A stretch of 64,000 bases of DNA from Flavobacterium franklandianum (GCF_007097365.1 NZ_VJZR01000013.1:41390-105389); one strand, 5' to 3'. Shown: positions 46,159 through 56,327, counted from the first letter of the stretch. The notes: a model not told the origin generated them from the sequence alone. Translations and numbers: made by a program.

Positions 46159-47727
46159 ATGACTTCAAATAAGGGCTTTTCAATTCTACATCTATGTTTC
46201 CTATTCACTTTTTGGACTGCTAATTCGCAATATAAAACCATTCATCCAAAAAACGAATTCAGAGCCGTTTGGATTGCTACTGTTGTCAATATCGATTGGC
46301 CAAAAACAGGTAGAGATTCTGTCGAAAAACAAAAGGCAGATTTTATTGAAATTTTAGACACCTACAAAAAATTAAATTACAATGCTGTAATTGTTCAGAT
46401 AAGAAGTGTTGGTGATGCGTTTTACCCAACTCAATTAGCACCTTGGTCGCGCTATTTGACTGGAAAAGAAGGACAAGCACCACAACCTTATTATGATCCT
46501 CTGACTTGGATGATTGAACAAGCACATCAAAGAGGTTACGAATTTCACGCTTGGCTTAATCCGTATCGAGCAACTTTCGATACCAAAACTGAAACACTTA
46601 GTAAGGAACACGATTATTTTAAACATCGGGATTGGATGATAAAATATGGCGAAGCTGGAAAAGAAAAATATTACTACAATCCGGCATTGCCAGAAGTACA
46701 AACTCATTTGATAGCGGTGGTTGAAGAAATTGTGAGAAATTACGATGTAGATGCAATTCACTTTGACGATTACTTTTATCCTTATCGAGTAACTGGAAAA
46801 GTTTTTAATGATTCCGCTTCTTTCAAAAAATATGCCTACAAACAATCGCTTGCCGATTGGCGACGTGACAATGTAAACACTTTTGTGAAAGGTATTTATT
46901 ATTCGATAAAAAAAATTAAGCCTTGGGTGCAATTTGGTATCAGTCCTTTTGGGGTTTGGCGCAATAAATCTGTTGATCCAAGGGGTTCAGATACACAAGC
47001 CGGACAAACCAATTACGACGATTTGTATGCCGATCCAATCGCTTGGATGGAAGGAAAATACATCGATTATATGTTGCCACAATTGTATTGGAGTATCGAT
47101 CATAAAACAGCTTCTTATTCAAAATTACTTAAATGGTGGGCGGATAATTCATCAAATGTGAATGTTTACATCGGAAATGGAAGCTATAAAATAAAAAGCG
47201 ATTCCGATAAAAAATGGTTTATTCCTGGCGAAATTCCCAATCAAATTGACTTAACTAGAACCTATCCAAACATTCAAGGAAATGCCTATTTTAGTGCTAA
47301 ATCTTTTGTCAATAACAATAAAGATGTAGCTCAATTGCTTGAAAATAATCAATATAAATATCCTGCCATCCCTTTGCCTGTTCCCAGTTCGACAAAAACT
47401 GGACTCGAAAGACCTTTAATCAATGCTTTTACTAAAGAAGGAGATTCCTATCAATTTTCGTTCAAAAAAACACTATCCGACCAGATTCGATATATTATTG
47501 TTTACAGCGTCAATGATCATTCGAAATTAGACTGCAATGACCCTAGTCAAATTGTTGAAAAAGTTTTCATAGATGCCAAAAGTGAGTCTATAAAATGGAC
47601 TATTTCCAGAGATAAATTAAATAATGCAAAAAAAGTAGCTTTCACATTTATCGACTTTTATGGCAATGAAAGCATTGCAGAAATTGTCAATATCAACACC
47701 GAAATAAAACCTAACAAAAATGACTAA
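46159..47727 (+). CDS. Family 10-like glycosyl hydrolase (GHL10/DUF187)
   Basis: 522-residue secreted or lipid-free exported glycosidase with signal peptide (about 1-21). The GHL10 signature is clear: RAVWIATVVNIDWPKTG (about 34-50), QIRSVGDAFYP, FHAWLNPYRA (about 130-139), VDAIHFDDYFYPY (about 195-207) with acidic catalytic candidates, and YADPIAWMEGKYIDYMLPQLYWS. The C-terminal part is a fibronectin-like or beta domain. Members act on peptidoglycan glycans stripped of peptides. The downstream permease gene overlaps by 8 bp. Confidence 0.88.
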   Translation: MTSNKGFSILHLCFLFTFWTANSQYKTIHPKNEFRAVWIATVVNIDWPKTGRDSVEKQKADFIEILDTYKKLNYNAVIVQIRSVGDAFYPTQLAPWSRYLTGKEGQAPQPYYDPLTWMIEQAHQRGYEFHAWLNPYRATFDTKTETLSKEHDYFKHRDWMIKYGEAGKEKYYYNPALPEVQTHLIAVVEEIVRNYDVDAIHFDDYFYPYRVTGKVFNDSASFKKYAYKQSLADWRRDNVNTFVKGIYYSIKKIKPWVQFGISPFGVWRNKSVDPRGSDTQAGQTNYDDLYADPIAWMEGKYIDYMLPQLYWSIDHKTASYSKLLKWWADNSSNVNVYIGNGSYKIKSDSDKKWFIPGEIPNQIDLTRTYPNIQGNAYFSAKSFVNNNKDVAQLLENNQYKYPAIPLPVPSSTKTGLERPLINAFTKEGDSYQFSFKKTLSDQIRYIIVYSVNDHSKLDCNDPSQIVEKVFIDAKSESIKWTISRDKLNNAKKVAFTFIDFYGNESIAEIVNINTEIKPNKND

Positions 47728-49039
47728 CTCGAAAACAAAAAATAAGCCTTGGTTTTGGATACCTTTATTAAATTTTGCTTCGGGTTTTCCGTATGTAATC
47801 ATCATTTCGGTTTCGGTATTGATGTACAAAAACCTAGGAATCAGCAATGAAGATATCGGATTTTATACTAGTTGGTTGTATTTGCCCTGGGTAATCAAAC
47901 CACTTTGGAGTCCGTTTATCGATTTACACGGAACCAAACGCAACTGGTTTTTGAGTATGCAATTATTCATTTCGATTGCGTTTCTAATTGTTGGTTTTAT
48001 AATCCCAACGAGCAATTTCTTTATCTTGAGTTTAGCTATTTTTTGGGTAGCTGCGTTTGCTTCCGCTTCTAATGATGTGGCGAGTGATGGTTTTTATATG
48101 TTGGCTTTAGAAAAAGAACAACAATCTTTTTTTTTAGGAATTCGGAGTACTTTTTATAGAGCTTCAATGTTAACCGGAAACGGATTGATTATTTTATTAG
48201 CTGGTTATTTAGAACATCAATATGGCGATAACCAAAAAGCGTGGTCTTACACAATGATTTTTGTTGGATTAGTTATGATTTTTTTAACGATTTACAACTA
48301 TTTTGCTACTCCAAAAACCGAATTACCCATTGCAGTAGGAGAAACCGAAGAGAAAAATTTTGCCACTGTTTTTGCTAGTTTTTTCAAAAAGAAACAAATT
48401 GGATTAATACTCGCTTTCATCCTTTTATTTCGTTTAGGCGAATCGCAATTACTTAAAATGCTAACGCCATTTTTAGTAGATAAAACGAATGTTGGCGGTT
48501 TAGGACTAGCCACCGAAGACGTTGGAATTATTTATGGAACCTTTGGATTAATTGCGCTAACTATTGGCGGAATTCTGGGTGGAATTGCGATTTCTAAACA
48601 GGGATTAACTAAATGGTTTTTACCAATGATTTTAATTATGCACATACCAATCATTGGATTTATTTTGTTGTCACATTTTCAACCTGAATATCTCATTTAT
48701 ATTCATTTAGACTTAAAGTACTTTGTTATAGATTATGCTTTTAATGCTTATGCCTGTGTCGTGGTTATAATTGAACAATTTGGTTACGGATTTGGTTTTG
48801 CTGCCTTTATGATGTACTTGATTTATGTTGCAGAAGGTGAATCTAAAACTTCGCATTACTCAATTGCGACAGGTTTTATGGCATTGGGAATGATGCTTCC
48901 GGGAATGTTGAGTGGCTATATTCAGCAGTATTTAGGTTATGGCAATTTCTTTATTTGGGTGTTTTTGGCCACTATTCCTGGTATTATTTTATCACGATTT
49001 TTAATTTTCCCAAAGGATTTTGGAAAAAAAGTCGACTAA
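47720..49039 (+). CDS. AmpG-like MFS permease
   Basis: 439 residues with about 12 transmembrane segments. The N-terminal PLLNFASGFPYVIIISVSVLM and WLYLPWVIKPLWSPFIDLHGTKR resemble AmpG muropeptide permeases. ASNDVASDGFYMLAL is the second family segment. It starts 8 bp inside the GHL10 gene (translational coupling) and is followed by NagZ, which argues that it imports peptidoglycan fragments. Confidence 0.85.
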   Translation: MTNSKTKNKPWFWIPLLNFASGFPYVIIISVSVLMYKNLGISNEDIGFYTSWLYLPWVIKPLWSPFIDLHGTKRNWFLSMQLFISIAFLIVGFIIPTSNFFILSLAIFWVAAFASASNDVASDGFYMLALEKEQQSFFLGIRSTFYRASMLTGNGLIILLAGYLEHQYGDNQKAWSYTMIFVGLVMIFLTIYNYFATPKTELPIAVGETEEKNFATVFASFFKKKQIGLILAFILLFRLGESQLLKMLTPFLVDKTNVGGLGLATEDVGIIYGTFGLIALTIGGILGGIAISKQGLTKWFLPMILIMHIPIIGFILLSHFQPEYLIYIHLDLKYFVIDYAFNAYACVVVIIEQFGYGFGFAAFMMYLIYVAEGESKTSHYSIATGFMALGMMLPGMLSGYIQQYLGYGNFFIWVFLATIPGIILSRFLIFPKDFGKKVD

Positions 49040-49243
49040 TTGTTTAGTCAAAAAATAACACAAAAAGAACAAAATATACATTATAAACTAACAATTTAAT
49101 ATCTATTATAAAATTGAAATTTAAAAAAATAACACTAAATTTAAACCTACAAAAAAGTAGTATGATGATACTCTTTTAATTGTAAATAATTGGATGAAAA
49201 TCAGTTTAATCTGTGTACTATCAAAGCATAAATTTCTAAATCA
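49040..49243. other. Spacer before nagZ
   Basis: 204 AT-rich bases with no clear promoter consensus or hairpin; nothing else seen. Confidence 0.3.
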
Positions 49244-50842
49244 ATGACATTAGAACAAAAAATTGGTCAATTCTTTTTTCCAGCCGTTTTCATCAACGAC
49301 ACTGAAGAAAACATTCAAGAAACGGAACGTTTAATCAAGGAACACAACATTGGTGGATTGACATTTTTTCACAGTCGAGCCAGTGCAGCAACAAATTATG
49401 AGTCTAAGAAAAAAGTTGAACACAACGATAACAGTTTTGAAAAGTTAAAAAAACTTATCGTACGATTCCAAAAATGTGCCACTACTCCACTATTGATGAG
49501 TATTGATGCTGAATGGGGATTAGCGATGCGGGTCGAAAATACACCACAATATCCTTATGCTATTTCGCTTGGCGCTTTGCCTGAACGATACGAATATTTG
49601 GCTTATGAAGTAGGAAAACGAACAGGTTTAGATCTAAAGGCTGCGGGAATTCATTACAATTTAGCCCCTTTGGCAGACATCAATAATAACCCAAACAATC
49701 CCGTGATTGGCTATCGTTCCTTTGGTCAAGACAAAGTAAAAGTTTCGAGTTTTGCCACAGAATATTTACGAGGATTAAACGAAGTTGGCGTTTTAGGCTG
49801 CTTAAAACATTTTCCTGGACACGGAAATACCAGTGTAGATTCGCATTTAGGATTGCCCATTCTCGAAGAAACGCTTGAAGAATTGATGGAAAACGAATTA
49901 ATTCCTTTCATCAAAGGAATTGAGAATAATGTCGATTCGATTATGATTGGCCATTTGGCAATTCCAGCTTTGAATGATGGAAAAAACATCTCGGCTACCT
50001 TGTCAAAAAATGTGATTGAAAACCTTTTGAGAAAAAAATTGGGCTACGATGGTTTGGTTATTTCCGACGCTTTGAATATGCACAGCGTTTCAAAATTATA
50101 TGAAACCAAGGGTGAACTCGAATGGGAAGCGTTCAATGCAGGAAATGACGTTTTGTGTTTTCCAATAAATATTGCCGAAGGAATTCAGGAAATTTTGAAA
50201 AATGCATCACCTGAAAGAATTGAAGCGAGTTATAACCGTTTGTTGAAATGTAAACAAAAAGCAGGAATTTTAGACGGAAATTTTGCCCCAGAAGGTGTTT
50301 TTGATTTTGAATCAACTTCAATTTTAAATCGTCTAATTGCGGATAAAAGCACTACAAGAATCAAAGACAACAACAATAGTTTGCACTTATTTGAAGCTAA
50401 AAATAATGAAAAACTAGCAAAATTAAGTCTATATAATAATACTCACAATATATTTTTTAAATCATTATCTATAGTGCTACCATCGCCAAAATTTGATCTC
50501 GAATCGGGTGATACCGTTGCAATTGAAATACTGACAGAAAAGTTAAAAGATTTTGACACCCTACTAGTTTCACTTTTTGTTCCAAAAGCAAAACCTTTGA
50601 ATAATTTTGATATGGACGCAACTACATTAGCTTTTTTGGGTGAATTATTTTCCAACAAGAAATGTATATTGTATGTTTTTGGCAATCCTTATGCTTTACA
50701 AGTAATCCCTAATTTAAAATCCACCGTAGGCATAATGCACGTATATCAGGATTTTCGGGAGTTTCAAGAAAGTGCTGCACGTCAATTACTAAGAAATTCT
50801 AAATGTAGAGGAAGCTTACCAGTTGCTATAAACAGCATATAA
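49244..50842 (+). CDS. nagZ: Beta-N-acetylhexosaminidase (GH3, NagZ-like)
   Basis: 532 residues. The GH3 barrel includes MTLEQKIGQFFFPAVF, the NagZ hallmark KHFPGHGNTSVDSH (188-201) carrying the His-Asp dyad, and the nucleophile aspartate D275 in VISDALNM. The extra C-terminal part (about 350-532) is an alpha/beta GH3_C-like domain, as in two-domain NagZ of Gram-positives, whereas enterobacterial NagZ has only about 340 residues. No signal peptide, so cytosolic. Removes GlcNAc from imported muropeptides. Third gene of the recycling cluster. Confidence 0.88.
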   Translation: MTLEQKIGQFFFPAVFINDTEENIQETERLIKEHNIGGLTFFHSRASAATNYESKKKVEHNDNSFEKLKKLIVRFQKCATTPLLMSIDAEWGLAMRVENTPQYPYAISLGALPERYEYLAYEVGKRTGLDLKAAGIHYNLAPLADINNNPNNPVIGYRSFGQDKVKVSSFATEYLRGLNEVGVLGCLKHFPGHGNTSVDSHLGLPILEETLEELMENELIPFIKGIENNVDSIMIGHLAIPALNDGKNISATLSKNVIENLLRKKLGYDGLVISDALNMHSVSKLYETKGELEWEAFNAGNDVLCFPINIAEGIQEILKNASPERIEASYNRLLKCKQKAGILDGNFAPEGVFDFESTSILNRLIADKSTTRIKDNNNSLHLFEAKNNEKLAKLSLYNNTHNIFFKSLSIVLPSPKFDLESGDTVAIEILTEKLKDFDTLLVSLFVPKAKPLNNFDMDATTLAFLGELFSNKKCILYVFGNPYALQVIPNLKSTVGIMHVYQDFREFQESAARQLLRNSKCRGSLPVAINSI

Positions 50843-50963
50843 ATAAGTACTATTGACATTAAAAAATGGCTAAAAAAATTTTACAAAAATGTTAAAAAGA
50901 AGTTTTGCTTTTATATAGAAAACATCTTTTTTACCAAAACTTAATAGATAGCGAATTCAAGAA

Positions 50964-51782
50964 TTATTTAAACATAACTCCAAATTTTAAAGCTTCTGCT
51001 TTAGCTTCTGGAATTAACCTTCTTAAATTAGCAATTCTCGTAGCATCGGCTGGGTGAGTGCTAAGAAATTCAGGTGGTTTATTTCCGCTACTACTGGCAG
51101 ACATTCTTTCCCAAAAGGATATTGCTAATTCAGGATTATACCCTGCAATAGCCATTAGGGTTAAACCGATTTTATCGGCTTCACTTTCGTGATTTCTACT
51201 AAAAGGAAGCATCACTCCCAATTCTGATCCAAGACCATAATATTGTTGCCACATTTGTTGCTGTTCGGTACTTTTACTTCCTGTGGCTACGGCTATTCCA
51301 ACGGCTCCAAGTTGTTGCAATTGAGAAGCACTCATTCTTTGAGCACCGTGATTCGCCAATGCGTGCGAAACCTCGTGTCCCATTACAGTAGCTAATCCTG
51401 CATCATCTTTTGTTACAGGTAAAATCCCTGAATACACTACGATTTTACCACCGGGCATACACCAGGCATTGACTTCTTTATTTTCTATCAGTTTATATTC
51501 CCATTGATAACCGTTCAAATATTCGGCTTGTCCGTTTGCCTTTAACCAACGTTCTGCTGCTGCTTTGATTTTCATCCCTACAGTTTCTACTCGTCTCGCA
51601 TCAGTGGTTCCGACAATGACTTTATTTTCTTTCAAAAAAGTCCCGTACTGTTGAAAAGACGATGGAAATAATTGGCTGTTAGACACAAAATTTAAACTTT
51701 GCTTTCCTGTGAATGGATTTGTTGCACAAGAAAAAAACAATCCAAATGCGCAAATTCCAATTAATAAATTATGCTTTCTCAT
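50964..51782 (-). CDS. M48-family metalloprotease lipoprotein
   Basis: 272 residues. Lipoprotein signal with lipobox FFSC (C19), followed by ATNPFTGKQ as in BepA/LoiP-type proteases. The zinc motif HEVSHALANH (136-145), preceded by VMGHE, and the glutamate of SRNHESEADKIGLTLM (about 190-203) complete the metal site. AWCMPGGKIVVYSGIL is a family marker. It degrades misfolded outer-membrane proteins from the periplasm. Monocistronic. Confidence 0.92.
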   Translation of the reverse strand: MRKHNLLIGICAFGLFFSCATNPFTGKQSLNFVSNSQLFPSSFQQYGTFLKENKVIVGTTDARRVETVGMKIKAAAERWLKANGQAEYLNGYQWEYKLIENKEVNAWCMPGGKIVVYSGILPVTKDDAGLATVMGHEVSHALANHGAQRMSASQLQQLGAVGIAVATGSKSTEQQQMWQQYYGLGSELGVMLPFSRNHESEADKIGLTLMAIAGYNPELAISFWERMSASSSGNKPPEFLSTHPADATRIANLRRLIPEAKAEALKFGVMFK

Positions 51783-51894
51783 AAATATGATATAAATATT
51801 TGAACAAAAATACTACTAATATCCAATCTTAAATTATAAAATAAAGAATAAAAGTATCAATATTTTTGTATCATTACTCGATAATAATTTGACT

Positions 51895-53796
51895 CTAATA
51901 TCTATAAACAGTAACACTCAATGGTGGTAATAGCAATTCAATTGAATAATCTCTTCCGTCATAAGGGAATGCTTCGACAGCTAATTTAGTTGGACTTTTC
52001 ACTCCACTTCCTCCATAAACGGTAGCATCACTATTGAAAATTTCTAACAGTTTTCCTTTTTTGGGCAAACCAATACGATAATTTTGACGAACCACTTGTG
52101 TGAAATTACAAACCACAATTACATCATCCTTTGGGTTGTTTCCTTTTCTAATAAAAGTCATCACCGCGTTTTGATGATCGGAATAATTGATCCATTCGAA
52201 ACCTTCGGGACTAAATTGTTTTTCGTGCAATGCTGGTTGTGTTTTATACAAAGTATTCAAATCGGTAATGGCTTTTTTGACACCTTCATGAAAATCGTAT
52301 TGCAATAAATGCCAATCTAAACTTGCTTCGAAATTCCATTCAGCACTTTGTCCAAATTCACTTCCCATAAACAATAATTTTGTTCCTGGGTGCATAAACA
52401 TATAGCCGTAAAGCAATCTCAAATTAGCAAATTTCTGCCATTCGTCACCAGGCATTCTTCCTGCGATAGATTTTTTTCCATAAACCACTTCATCGTGAGA
52501 AAGGGGTAACATAAAATTTTCTGAAAATACATATGTCATTCCAAAAGTTAAATCGTTCTGATGGTATTTTCGATACACTGTTTCTTTTTGAAAATATTGC
52601 AACGTATCGTGCATCCAACCCATCATCCATTTCATTCCAAAACCTAAACCTCCTACAAATGTTGGACGAGAAACCATCGGGAAAGAAGTACTTTCTTCGG
52701 CAATAGTTTGTACACCTTCGAAGCTTGAATAAACGGCTTCATTAAATTCTTTTAAGAAACTTATGGTGTCTAGATTTTCTCTTCCACCAAAAATATTAGG
52801 CTCCCATTCTCCTTCTTCTCTGGAATAATCCAAATACAACATCGAAGCCACAGCATCAACCCGAAGTCCATCTACATGATAATGTTGCAACCAAAAAATA
52901 GCATTGCTAATCAAGAATGCCCGCACTTCATTTCGTCCGTAATTAAATACTAAACTTTTCCAATCTGGATGATAGCCTTTTTTACGATCAGGATGTTCGA
53001 ATAGATTGGATCCATCAAAAAATCCTAGTCCGTGTGCATCTTCTGGGAAATGCGAAGGAACCCAATCCAAAATCACCCCAATGCCTGCTTCGTGCAATTT
53101 ATCGACCAAAACCATAAAATCCTGCGGTGTTCCAAAACGGGAAGTAGGTGCAAAATATCCCACTAACTGATATCCCCAAGAAGGATCATACGGATATTCC
53201 ATTATGGGCATAAACTCAACGTGGGTGAAACCCGTTTCTTTTATATAATTTACCAAGTCCACCGCCAATTCTAAATACGTCAAGAATTTGCCTTCGGCAT
53301 TGCGTTTCCAAGAACCTAAATGAACTTCGTAAACCGAATAAGGTTTGTCTAAATCATTGTGTTCTTTACGGGTTTCCATCCATTTTTTATCCTTCCATTG
53401 GTAATCCAAATCCCAAACAACTGAGGCAGTATGAGGAGGATGTTCGCAATACAACGCAAATGGATCGGCTTTTTCAGTAATAATTCCACCATTGCTAGAT
53501 TGAATTTTATACTTATAAGTGGTTCCTTTTTCGATTCCGGGAATAAATCCTTCCCAAATTCCAGAGGCATCCCAACGCACTTGCAACTGATGATCTCCCT
53601 GAATCCAATAATTGAAATCCCCAACCACAGAAACGGAACGAGCTGATGGTGCCCAAACGGCAAAATATACGCCTTTCACACCATCAACTTCTAGAAGATG
53701 CGCACCCAATTTTTCGTATAATCTGAAATGTTTTCCGGCTTTGAATAAATCAATATCGAAATCGGTAAAAAGAGAATAAGTTTGTACTTTGTTCAT
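51895..53796 (-). CDS. glgB: 1,4-alpha-glucan branching enzyme
   Basis: 633-residue GH13 enzyme that makes alpha-1,6 branches in glycogen. N-terminal CBM48 (about 30-110, FAVWAPSARSVSVVGDFNYW), catalytic barrel with region II GLRVDAVASMLYLDY (nucleophile Asp), region III QTIAEESTSFP (acid/base Glu) and region IV LPLSHDEVVYGK, then a C-terminal beta domain. Most distal gene of the minus-strand alpha-glucan operon that begins at glgA. It accepts linear glucan from GlgA or GlgE. Confidence 0.97.
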   Translation of the reverse strand: MNKVQTYSLFTDFDIDLFKAGKHFRLYEKLGAHLLEVDGVKGVYFAVWAPSARSVSVVGDFNYWIQGDHQLQVRWDASGIWEGFIPGIEKGTTYKYKIQSSNGGIITEKADPFALYCEHPPHTASVVWDLDYQWKDKKWMETRKEHNDLDKPYSVYEVHLGSWKRNAEGKFLTYLELAVDLVNYIKETGFTHVEFMPIMEYPYDPSWGYQLVGYFAPTSRFGTPQDFMVLVDKLHEAGIGVILDWVPSHFPEDAHGLGFFDGSNLFEHPDRKKGYHPDWKSLVFNYGRNEVRAFLISNAIFWLQHYHVDGLRVDAVASMLYLDYSREEGEWEPNIFGGRENLDTISFLKEFNEAVYSSFEGVQTIAEESTSFPMVSRPTFVGGLGFGMKWMMGWMHDTLQYFQKETVYRKYHQNDLTFGMTYVFSENFMLPLSHDEVVYGKKSIAGRMPGDEWQKFANLRLLYGYMFMHPGTKLLFMGSEFGQSAEWNFEASLDWHLLQYDFHEGVKKAITDLNTLYKTQPALHEKQFSPEGFEWINYSDHQNAVMTFIRKGNNPKDDVIVVCNFTQVVRQNYRIGLPKKGKLLEIFNSDATVYGGSGVKSPTKLAVEAFPYDGRDYSIELLLPPLSVTVYRY

Positions 53797-53866
53797 TTTA
53801 GTTTTTTTATGTTTTTGAACGCGGATGAAACGGATTTCAAGCGCAGATTGAATTATAAAAATAGTT

Positions 53867-54148
53867 TTAATCTGTTGTTGTTAAATAATTTAATTTATAA
53901 ATAATAATTATAGCTAAAATTTCAATTGAATTAATTATAATGTAATTATGATATAATTTTTGAAAAATAAAATCCACACACAAAATTAATATGGCATAAA
54001 AACATAAATTAATACAAATCAACCAACCCCAACCTTCTGTACCTGGATATATAAAATTATAAATTGAAATAACTATAGCTAATAAAGAAACAATATTTCC
54101 AAATGTTGACCTGTATTTTTTTTCTGTGAAAATTATATTTTTCATCAA
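53867..54148 (-). CDS. Small membrane protein in glycogen operon
   Basis: 93 residues with three hydrophobic segments (about 17-35, 42-62, 66-86) and a basic start MMKNIIFTEKKYRSTFG. It lies 8 bp after the maltokinase gene and 70 bp before glgB. No family recognised. The tight spacing suggests it is cotranscribed; function unknown. Confidence 0.5.
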   Translation of the reverse strand: MMKNIIFTEKKYRSTFGNIVSLLAIVISIYNFIYPGTEGWGWLICINLCFYAILILCVDFIFQKLYHNYIIINSIEILAIIIIYKLNYLTTTD

Positions 54149-54156
54149 TTACAATG

Positions 54157-55791
54157 TTATTTACCAAACTCCATAATACTAAAAATTCCAGTCAACGGAA
54201 TCACAGCCCAGCGTGGTCGTGAATTGAGTTCGTATCCCAATTCGTAAATTGCTTTTTCGAGCAAACAATATTTCAGTAAAAAATCAATTTCTTTTCGGTA
54301 ACCAATGTTCAAATTTTCGCCTTGAGCGACATCAGTATACGTTTGAAGAAACACACCTACGAAATATTTGAACATAATTTCTCCGGCATTGAACAGTTCT
54401 TCTTGTTCATAAGGATATTTTTCTTTGTTGTTGAAAATCGTGGCATAAATAGCGTAATGAAACGAGCGAAACATTCCAGCAACGTCCTTTAAAGGCGGTT
54501 GTTTTACTTTACGGTCGCGAATCGTACTTTCAGGTTCACCTTCAAAATCTAGAATACAAAAATCGTCACCATTGACTAGAACTTGTCCCAAATGATAATC
54601 ACCGTGAATCCTAATTCTTTCGGATTTCATTTTTGTCCAATCGAAATCTAGAAATAATTTTCGAATTTCTTTCTTGTGATCCAAAAACTGATTGGCTAAT
54701 TCTAGAGCTAATCCGTCTAGTTTATGAAGATTGTTTTCGAGAATATTCAATCTATTTTGGAACTGATATGTCAATCTGTTTTTGAGCCAAACCGAATAAT
54801 CTCCATTATAAGTCGTTGGTGTAAAAGCAGTTTCGTGAACATCACTTCCTAAGGCAATGTGCATTTCGGCAGTTCGAGTTGCCAACTTTTGGATTCTCAT
54901 AAAAATACTTAATCCAGCCCAATCGATGATTTCGTGAGGAACTTGATTGATTTTTAACCTTTTGAACAATTCAATATCTGGTAATTTATTGATATTGATT
55001 TTTTTATGCTTTAAATTATCAAAAATATGATCCACTTCGCCCAGCATAAATTGCCAAGCATCGCCTTGATTGGGAACTAATTCCTGCATTAATCCAAGAG
55101 TGATATTTCCATCTGTCAAAACCACACTGATGCTTCCCATATAGGCTGGTGAATTCTTAAAATCCATTCTTTCGGTAAGAAAACGACTGATTTCATAATC
55201 AGGATTCATACTGATATAAATTCTCCTAAAAATTTTTAAAACCAGCGTATTGTTATAAATTATGGAAGTATTGCTTTGTTCTACTCCCATAAATTTAGAA
55301 CTTTTATATTCTTTTTCTTCTAGTTTTTGGCCTTTGTGAAATTTAACAATTGAATCGGATTTCTCTTTAGCATTGACAATTTTATCGAACAATAATTTTT
55401 TGAAATCCTCTTGGTGCAAAGCATCTACAAGAAATCCAGCTTGCCCGTTCATATTAACTGGAGCAATTATGGTGTTGGTATCCAACTTGTCTTCAGGCAT
55501 AAAAGCAATTGGCATAAAATAATGCTGATAAAAAGCTTCCTTGAAGTTGACTTCGAGTAAAACACCAAAATAAGTAATCGTTTTTGAAGAAATTTTAAAA
55601 AAATCAACTACTTCAATATACTTTAAAGTGCTTGCTTTGCCGCCATACCAACGTTTATTAATGATATAATTCTCAAGAATATCCGAAGAAAAGACTTTTA
55701 CAAATTCCTTGTCTTCAAAAGCATTTTCCCAATCTGTTTTAAAAACAAATGGATTTTGAAAATCATCGTCGTTCATCTTGATATCTATCAT
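54157..55791 (-). CDS. mak: Maltokinase
   Basis: ATP-dependent kinase giving maltose 1-phosphate, the donor for GlgE. 544 residues; the ATG six codons in (MNDDDFQ) is also possible. N-terminal cap domain with IINKRWYGGKA, then kinase-like lobes. The catalytic loop RIHGDYHLGQVLVNGDDFCILDFEGEP, read as HGDYHLGQ and LDFEGEP (around residues 400-425), is the maltokinase/aminoglycoside-phosphotransferase signature. In many bacteria Mak is fused to or next to trehalose synthase; no treS is in this window. Adjacent to glgE. Confidence 0.9.
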   Translation of the reverse strand: MIDIKMNDDDFQNPFVFKTDWENAFEDKEFVKVFSSDILENYIINKRWYGGKASTLKYIEVVDFFKISSKTITYFGVLLEVNFKEAFYQHYFMPIAFMPEDKLDTNTIIAPVNMNGQAGFLVDALHQEDFKKLLFDKIVNAKEKSDSIVKFHKGQKLEEKEYKSSKFMGVEQSNTSIIYNNTLVLKIFRRIYISMNPDYEISRFLTERMDFKNSPAYMGSISVVLTDGNITLGLMQELVPNQGDAWQFMLGEVDHIFDNLKHKKININKLPDIELFKRLKINQVPHEIIDWAGLSIFMRIQKLATRTAEMHIALGSDVHETAFTPTTYNGDYSVWLKNRLTYQFQNRLNILENNLHKLDGLALELANQFLDHKKEIRKLFLDFDWTKMKSERIRIHGDYHLGQVLVNGDDFCILDFEGEPESTIRDRKVKQPPLKDVAGMFRSFHYAIYATIFNNKEKYPYEQEELFNAGEIMFKYFVGVFLQTYTDVAQGENLNIGYRKEIDFLLKYCLLEKAIYELGYELNSRPRWAVIPLTGIFSIMEFGK

Positions 55792-55904
55792 TAATTTGGT
55801 GCATAATTAAATTCACTTTTTTTTAACCACATAGAAATATTAGTTTTTGTAAAAAATTTTAGGCGTTTCACTTTTCATAGATTTCATAGTTTGAATCATA
55901 AAAT

Positions 55905-56327
55905 TTATTCTTTAGGCAGTTTTTTATAATAATCATTAACAAATGTTTTTTGGCCTTCTTTGAAAATATTGTTGCAATTAAAATTAATTAAAATCCCTTT
56001 CGGAGATTTTATGAGGTTCATATAATTCAATAATTTAGCTTCATAAATTGGATGAATATTTAATGTAGATTTCAATTCTACTATTATAGCACTTTCAGCA
56101 AACAAATCGCATCTAAAATCAGATTCTAATTCTTTCTCTTTGTAAATTACTGGTATCTTCATTTCAGAAATAAAATTTATATTTCTTAACGTAAACTCTT
56201 CTTTCAAACATTGGTGATAGACACTTTCCAAAAGTCCTCTCCCCATTATTTTGTGTTCTTCAATAGCTGCACCAATTATAGAGTAAGTTAGATTGTCTAT
56301 ATATTTTTGAGTCCTGCTTCTCTTAAT
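55905..56327 (-). CDS. GxxExxY protein, probable ATT start or decayed start
   Basis: About 140 residues. Family hallmark GLLESVY (G-x-x-E-x-x-Y) and the C-terminal IVELKSTLNIHPIYEAKLLNYMNL typical of GxxExxY proteins, a group with a PD-(D/E)XK-like fold. The first ATG (56246) starts inside the conserved domain. Homologous sequence (TQKYIDNLTYSIIGAAIEEHKIM) continues upstream to an in-frame TAG, and the only plausible start is ATT at 56325-56327 (ATTAAGAGA). It seems inserted between glgE and mak; function unknown. Confidence 0.6.
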   Translation of the reverse strand: MKRSRTQKYIDNLTYSIIGAAIEEHKIMGRGLLESVYHQCLKEEFTLRNINFISEMKIPVIYKEKELESDFRCDLFAESAIIVELKSTLNIHPIYEAKLLNYMNLIKSPKGILINFNCNNIFKEGQKTFVNDYYKKLPKE

